From positions 1 through 18,965 of the forward strand of contig JAEWAX010000055.1 of assembly GCA_023391425.1 (NCBI GenBank): DNA of 18,965 nucleotides, written 5' to 3'. Below the pieces are notes generated by a model. It saw only the letters and a program-made list of their open reading frames with translations, did not search any database and had not been told where the DNA came from. Positions 16,501 to 18,965 of the stretch are shown one piece after another (positions within the stretch are counted from its first letter, which is position 1; the number at the start of each line of letters is the position of its first letter). A program made the position numbers and the translations under genes. The DNA comes from Bacillota bacterium (lineage in GTDB: Bacteria > Bacillota > Clostridia > Acetivibrionales > DSM-1351).

Positions 16501-18005
16501 GAGTTTTCCACTACTGCATTTAATATGTTTTTGAAATGTTTACCAAGCCTAACTATAGTTTCCCTTTTAAATAAGCTATCACAATAGTTTATTTCAATAT
16601 CAATGCCATTTTTATTCTCAGTTGCAATGACTTCTATATCAAATTGAGCCATATTTCGTTTATATTCATAGTTAGATATCTCTATTCCGTCTGCTTTTAC
16701 ATCTCCAGCATTCATGTTTTGAAGAATAAACATAGTATCAAAGATTGGATTTCTACTTAAATCCCTTTTAATATTCAGTTCGTCTACCAATTGCTCAAAT
16801 TGGTAATCCTGATTATCAAATGCTTTTACTACATTTGTACCTACTTCTTTTAAAAATTCATTGAAGCTTTTATTGTTTTCAGGGAAGTTTCTAAGCACCA
16901 ACGTGCTTATAAATACACCGAGAATATTAGAAACATCTGGATGTCCCCTTCCTGCTATCGGAGTACCAATAATAAATTCATTTTGTCCTGTATACTTTGC
17001 TAGTAAAACATTGTATGCCGTGAGTAGCAATGTATATAGAGTCACTCTATTGTCACGAGCAAGTATATTAAGTTTATCTGCCAATTCCTTTTCAATTTGA
17101 ATTTTTATAGAATCTCCTTTATAAGTAAACTCAAATGGTCTTGGAAAATCAGTAGGCAGATTTAGTAAGGGTAGTTCACCCCCTAATTGTTCTTTCCAAA
17201 AACTCTTTTGCTTTTCTAGCTCTTGACTTGCCAGTAGCTTTTCCTGCCACGCAGCATAGTCCTTATATTGGATTTTTAATTTTTGAAGACTTTTTCCTGC
17301 ATAAAGCTCATTAACTTCCTTCACCAATATAGCTTCAGATACCCCATCTGAAACGATATGATGCATATCCTGTAGTAAAAGATATGACGGTATAAGGTCG
17401 GTGTTTCTCAGCTTCACCAGCATAAATCTGAATAAAGGTGGGCGTGATAAATCAAAGGGGCGAATGAACTCCTCTATGATTTTGTCAATGTTCTCTTTGT
17501 CTTCCTCTATTTCAAGATAGTCTATGCTGAAGTCTATCTTATCGTGTACCTTCTGAACTGGCTCTCCATCAATCAACTCAAATGATGTGCGCAATGTCTC
17601 ATGTCGGTTCGTTAATGCTTCTATGACTTCCCTCAGTTGATGAATGCTTATTTCACCTTTTATCTTTAGTACCTGCGTCATATTATAGGCGGTACTTTGA
17701 TTATCTATTTGATTTAATACAAACATTCTTTTTTGGGCAGCAGACAAAGAATAATACTCCCTATATTCTACTTTAGGAATGGGTAAATAAAACATTGCTT
17801 CATAATCTGTAGAATTAAGATAGCTTAGTATTTCCTCTTTTCTTTCTGCCATATGCTTTAAAATCTCAGTATTAATGATTCCCTTAGGAGCTTTATACCG
17901 TAAGGCTGCTCCTTCTACCCACAACTTTATATTTTTCCCTTTCATCAAAGCAACAAATTCCTCTATGGGTTGCTTAGATTCAGTTTGGCTACAAATATCT
18001 TTCAT
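13518..18005 (-). CDS. NRPS1: docking-condensation-adenylation-carrier protein with C-terminal BtrH-like domain
   Basis: A synthetase of 1495 residues (numbered from the ATG at 18005). An N-terminal TubC-like docking segment (about 8-65) is followed by a condensation domain (about 80-490) with intact HHIVSDG (215-221), an adenylation domain (about 535-1025) with TSGSTGKPKG (683-692), YGPTE (826-830), GFRIELGEIE and K1021, and a carrier domain with LGGNSL (Ser1077). The code reads D-V-A-N-F-A-I-I-Y-K: Asp235 means an amino acid, but the residue is unclear. There is no thioesterase; residues 1140-1495 form a BtrH-like domain with C1149 (LNCQ), H1259 (EGHCFLAV) and E1275 (FVEQP), ending in helices. 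The frame is open to a TTG at 18035 that has no ribosome site; AAAGGA 12 bases before the ATG at 18005 favours that start. It is the first gene of the operon. Confidence 0.88.
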   Translation of the reverse strand: MKDICSQTESKQPIEEFVALMKGKNIKLWVEGAALRYKAPKGIINTEILKHMAERKEEILSYLNSTDYEAMFYLPIPKVEYREYYSLSAAQKRMFVLNQIDNQSTAYNMTQVLKIKGEISIHQLREVIEALTNRHETLRTSFELIDGEPVQKVHDKIDFSIDYLEIEEDKENIDKIIEEFIRPFDLSRPPLFRFMLVKLRNTDLIPSYLLLQDMHHIVSDGVSEAILVKEVNELYAGKSLQKLKIQYKDYAAWQEKLLASQELEKQKSFWKEQLGGELPLLNLPTDFPRPFEFTYKGDSIKIQIEKELADKLNILARDNRVTLYTLLLTAYNVLLAKYTGQNEFIIGTPIAGRGHPDVSNILGVFISTLVLRNFPENNKSFNEFLKEVGTNVVKAFDNQDYQFEQLVDELNIKRDLSRNPIFDTMFILQNMNAGDVKADGIEISNYEYKRNMAQFDIEVIATENKNGIDIEINYCDSLFKRETIVRLGKHFKNILNAVVENSQIKLHEIDMLDQEEKIQILYQFNNTVAEVPGNKTIQELFEEQVQKTPDNIALVFDNKTLTYRELNEKSNKLANVLRSKGVKPNSIVGIMIERSLEMLIGIFGVLKSGGAYLPIDIEYPEERINYILKDCGAEIVLTKNYLKDKLKFSGEILDLKDEKSYQGGNSNLEKVNIQTDLAYVIYTSGSTGKPKGVMIEHGSAVNILIALQNEYPLLETDTYLLKTTYTFDVSVAELFGWFFAGGKLVLLKQWEEKDPQKVLQAIDQYNVTHINFVPSMLSIFLDIVEREGTDTLNKLKYIFAAGEALSKEVVSKFSKLTSNVKLENIYGPTESTIYATRCSLSNVTCENIIPIGKPFQNMKAYILDGNNNLQPIGVSGELCLSGKGIARGYINRPDVTASKFISNPFEPGEKVYKTGDLVRWLPDGNIEYLGRIDHQVKIRGFRIELGEIETQLLRHKNIKETVVIAKEDEKNGGKYLCAYVVADKNLTVHELREFLQNTLPEYMVPSHFVQIEKLPLTPNGKVDRKSLPEPNGDIITGEEYIAPTNDIEQKLADVWKEILRVNRVGINDNFFDLGGNSLKAIQMIGHLKGFSINMRHIMQYPTIAQLQKYVVCLNTEEDDLPASMRENMNIEYHFLKNGQPEEFSAHLNCQAQMLYFIMKKKIRDIKGYRGAFLGDIVFRILMNSDDTIFNVASLPYKINQNVFNIEQYHDKGYQAMSKIEDLLDKGEAVIVATCVERLPFFVNFQGYDAPGEDIGFEGHCFLAVAHSPTKLYFVEQPGAVNIDNYIPYDKNLSVGMIDKEDLKSAFEIFANYATVYIDEEKLKEGTISGDMVRDMVKISLANHTKEVFYHDGFKMAQGTAAMDLLIELCQSEILDLNNKQNYVHVTLYELFKWKFREIASNRKVLEFALKEYQGDCDQKIRCNLIGELENIHLAWMDFINIIDIRYRKDEIIFDVSYKKYLEELKVKEEELINSLKNLWPEEMSLTNLQVENDIT

Positions 18006-18028
18006 TTTTATATACATTCCTTTCGCTT

Positions 18029-18066
18029 CGCTCAAGGCACAAAACGTATGAAAATGCTTTTGAGCG
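18029..18066. repeat. 7-bp inverted repeat just upstream of NRPS1
   Basis: CGCTCAA (18029-18035) and TTGAGCG (18060-18066) are perfect inverted copies around 24 bases. It overlaps the alternative TTG start of NRPS1 and may form a leader hairpin, an operator, or sit at the IS110 boundary. No T-run makes it a terminator. Confidence 0.35.
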
Positions 18067-18316
18067 TTATTTGTTTATAATCAATCCCATAGGACTTATG
18101 GTAAACTACAAATCACGGGGAGGTGAGTGGGCTGCCTGACTTGTCAGATAACCGTATTTTTATAAGTGTAGACTTCCTTTTCAAGCACAAATAAGTGTAC
18201 CTTCGAGTACGTAACCTTATCTTTGTTTAAACAATCTCGTTTAAATTCTAGGCGTTAAGTCAATGCCGTATCCCTCTATAATTCCCATGAACTCACAAGT
18301 TCAGAAAGGAGTCCCT
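18067..18316 (+). ncRNA. IS110 left-end non-coding region, probable bridge RNA locus
   Basis: This is 250 bases without a gene, directly before the IS110 transposase. IS110-type elements are known to encode a structured bridge RNA in such a 5' region. Visible here are a plus-strand TATAAT (18076-18081), then CCATA/TATGG (a 5-bp hairpin, about 18088-18102), CTGAC/GTCAG (18136-18147), GTAC/GTAC (18197-18210), a repeated nonamer ATAAGTGTA (18162-18170 and 18191-18199) and TGAACT/AGTTCA (18288-18293, 18298-18303) just before the ribosome site. The exact RNA ends and guide loops cannot be set by eye. A weak minus-strand promoter (TTACCA, 19 bp, TATAAA overlapping 18074-18104) might serve NRPS1. 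Confidence 0.45.
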
Positions 18317-18965
18317 ATGGCTTTAAAAATTGTATATAAAATCTGCTGTGGAATTGATGTTCACAAAACATTTGTTGTTGTCTGCATCGCTTCCACTAAT
18401 AACCATGGTATTACTACCTACAAGAGCCACCGCTTTTCCACCTACACAAAAGGTCTGAAAGAGCTGTTACAATGGTTGCTTGAATCTAATTGCAAGGATG
18501 TCTGCATGGAATCTACATGTAAGTACTGGATTCCAGTGTACAACGTCTTGGAAAAAGACTGTTCTATTGTACTTGCACATCCTAAGTATGTTAAGGCTAT
18601 CCGTGGTAAAAAGACTGACAAGAAAGATGCTAAATGGATTGCTGATCTGTTTAAGCATGACCTTGTTGCCGGTAGCTATATGCCCCCTGCTGATATTCGT
18701 CAGCTTCGTGACCTTATGCGCTATCGTTACAGGCTAACCTGCTTCATGTCCAGTGAAAAGAATAGGCTCCAAAACTGTCTCACGGTTTCCAATATTCGAT
18801 TGGGAAACGTTGTATCGGACACTCTTGGTAAAAGTTCTAAAAAAATTCTGGATAAGATTCTGGAAAATCCCTTGGATACTTCTTTTGATATCAAACCTTT
18901 AGTTCATGGCTCTATGAAGGACAAAATTCCTGAATTAGAGCTCGCCATTGATTGTTATATTACAC
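18317..18965 (+). CDS. IS110-family transposase, N-terminal part (runs off window)
   Basis: A partial gene of 216 codons open to the right edge. The N-terminal DEDD (RuvC-like) domain of IS110 transposases is evident: D14 in CCGIDVHKTF, E65 in VCMESTCKYW, and D101/D104 in GKKTDKKDAKWIADLF, followed by the long helical stretch DIRQLRDLMRYRYRL. AGAAAGGAG lies 6 bases before the ATG at 18317. The C-terminal catalytic serine domain is outside the window, so whether the element is intact is unknown. Its non-coding left end faces the start of the NRPS operon, transcribed in the opposite direction. A Cys-rich N-terminus (CC at 10-11) is a small peculiarity. Confidence 0.9.
   Translation, partial: MALKIVYKICCGIDVHKTFVVVCIASTNNHGITTYKSHRFSTYTKGLKELLQWLLESNCKDVCMESTCKYWIPVYNVLEKDCSIVLAHPKYVKAIRGKKTDKKDAKWIADLFKHDLVAGSYMPPADIRQLRDLMRYRYRLTCFMSSEKNRLQNCLTVSNIRLGNVVSDTLGKSSKKILDKILENPLDTSFDIKPLVHGSMKDKIPELELAIDCYIT

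Noticed and set aside
18037..18191. 7-mer GCACAAA shared by the NRPS1 upstream flank and the IS110 non-coding region as a bridge RNA guide match
   Set aside because: A 7-base match is expected by chance over this length; I could not place it in a convincing loop.
18467..18737. Overlapping open frames on both strands within the IS110 gene
   Set aside because: They lie in other frames of the transposase, whose DEDD motifs and ribosome site fix the true frame.
1..18965. CRISPR array, tRNA or rRNA genes
   Set aside because: No regularly spaced direct repeats and no cloverleaf or rRNA-like sequence were seen on either strand.

Overview
The window looks like chromosomal DNA of a low-GC, spore-forming anaerobic Clostridia species, perhaps Ruminiclostridium-like. 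The reasons are strong AGGAGG ribosome sites, AT-rich intergenic DNA, a Spo0E-type phosphatase gene, secG downstream of eno, and a clostridial-type enolase. The genus is an inference; the class is fairly secure.

Left part (1-3956) is mostly housekeeping. It holds the start of a response regulator (minus, runs off the left edge), a small HD-domain hydrolase (minus), a GC-rich stretch that folds into a long rod and is probably an independent plus-strand RNA (about 990-1207), secG (minus, TTG start), eno (minus), a short Spo0E-like gene (minus, 3288-3449) and a divergent XRE-family repressor (plus). Terminators separate most of these units.

Middle and right part (about 3960-18035) is one minus-strand operon of eight genes for a nonribosomal peptide or acyl-peptide product. 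In transcription order: NRPS1 (docking-C-A-T plus a C-terminal domain), a family 2 glycosyltransferase, an acyl-adenylating ligase, a free acyl carrier protein, a CapK/PaaK-like adenylating enzyme, two tandem paralogous stand-alone proteins, and NRPS2 (A-T plus a C-terminal domain). It ends at a strong shared terminator (3961-4003). The notable point is that no thioesterase is visible. Both stand-alone paralogues and both NRPS C-terminal domains instead share a Cys...His...Asp/Glu pattern resembling the BtrH N-terminal (papain/C39-like) acyltransferase fold. The operon thus carries four such domains, two of them where a thioesterase would normally sit. The ligase and free carrier would supply a starter acyl group to the NRPS1 condensation domain. 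The NRPS2 adenylation code predicts valine; the NRPS1 code matches nothing I know. This non-colinear, TE-less layout is the best candidate here for an undescribed biosynthetic system. PPTase, exporter and resistance genes are not in the window.

Right edge (about 18040-18965): an IS110-family transposase (plus, runs off the edge) with a long hairpin-rich 5' non-coding region where a bridge RNA would be expected. It lies directly upstream of the NRPS operon, so it may have changed the operon's promoter or separated it from further cluster genes.
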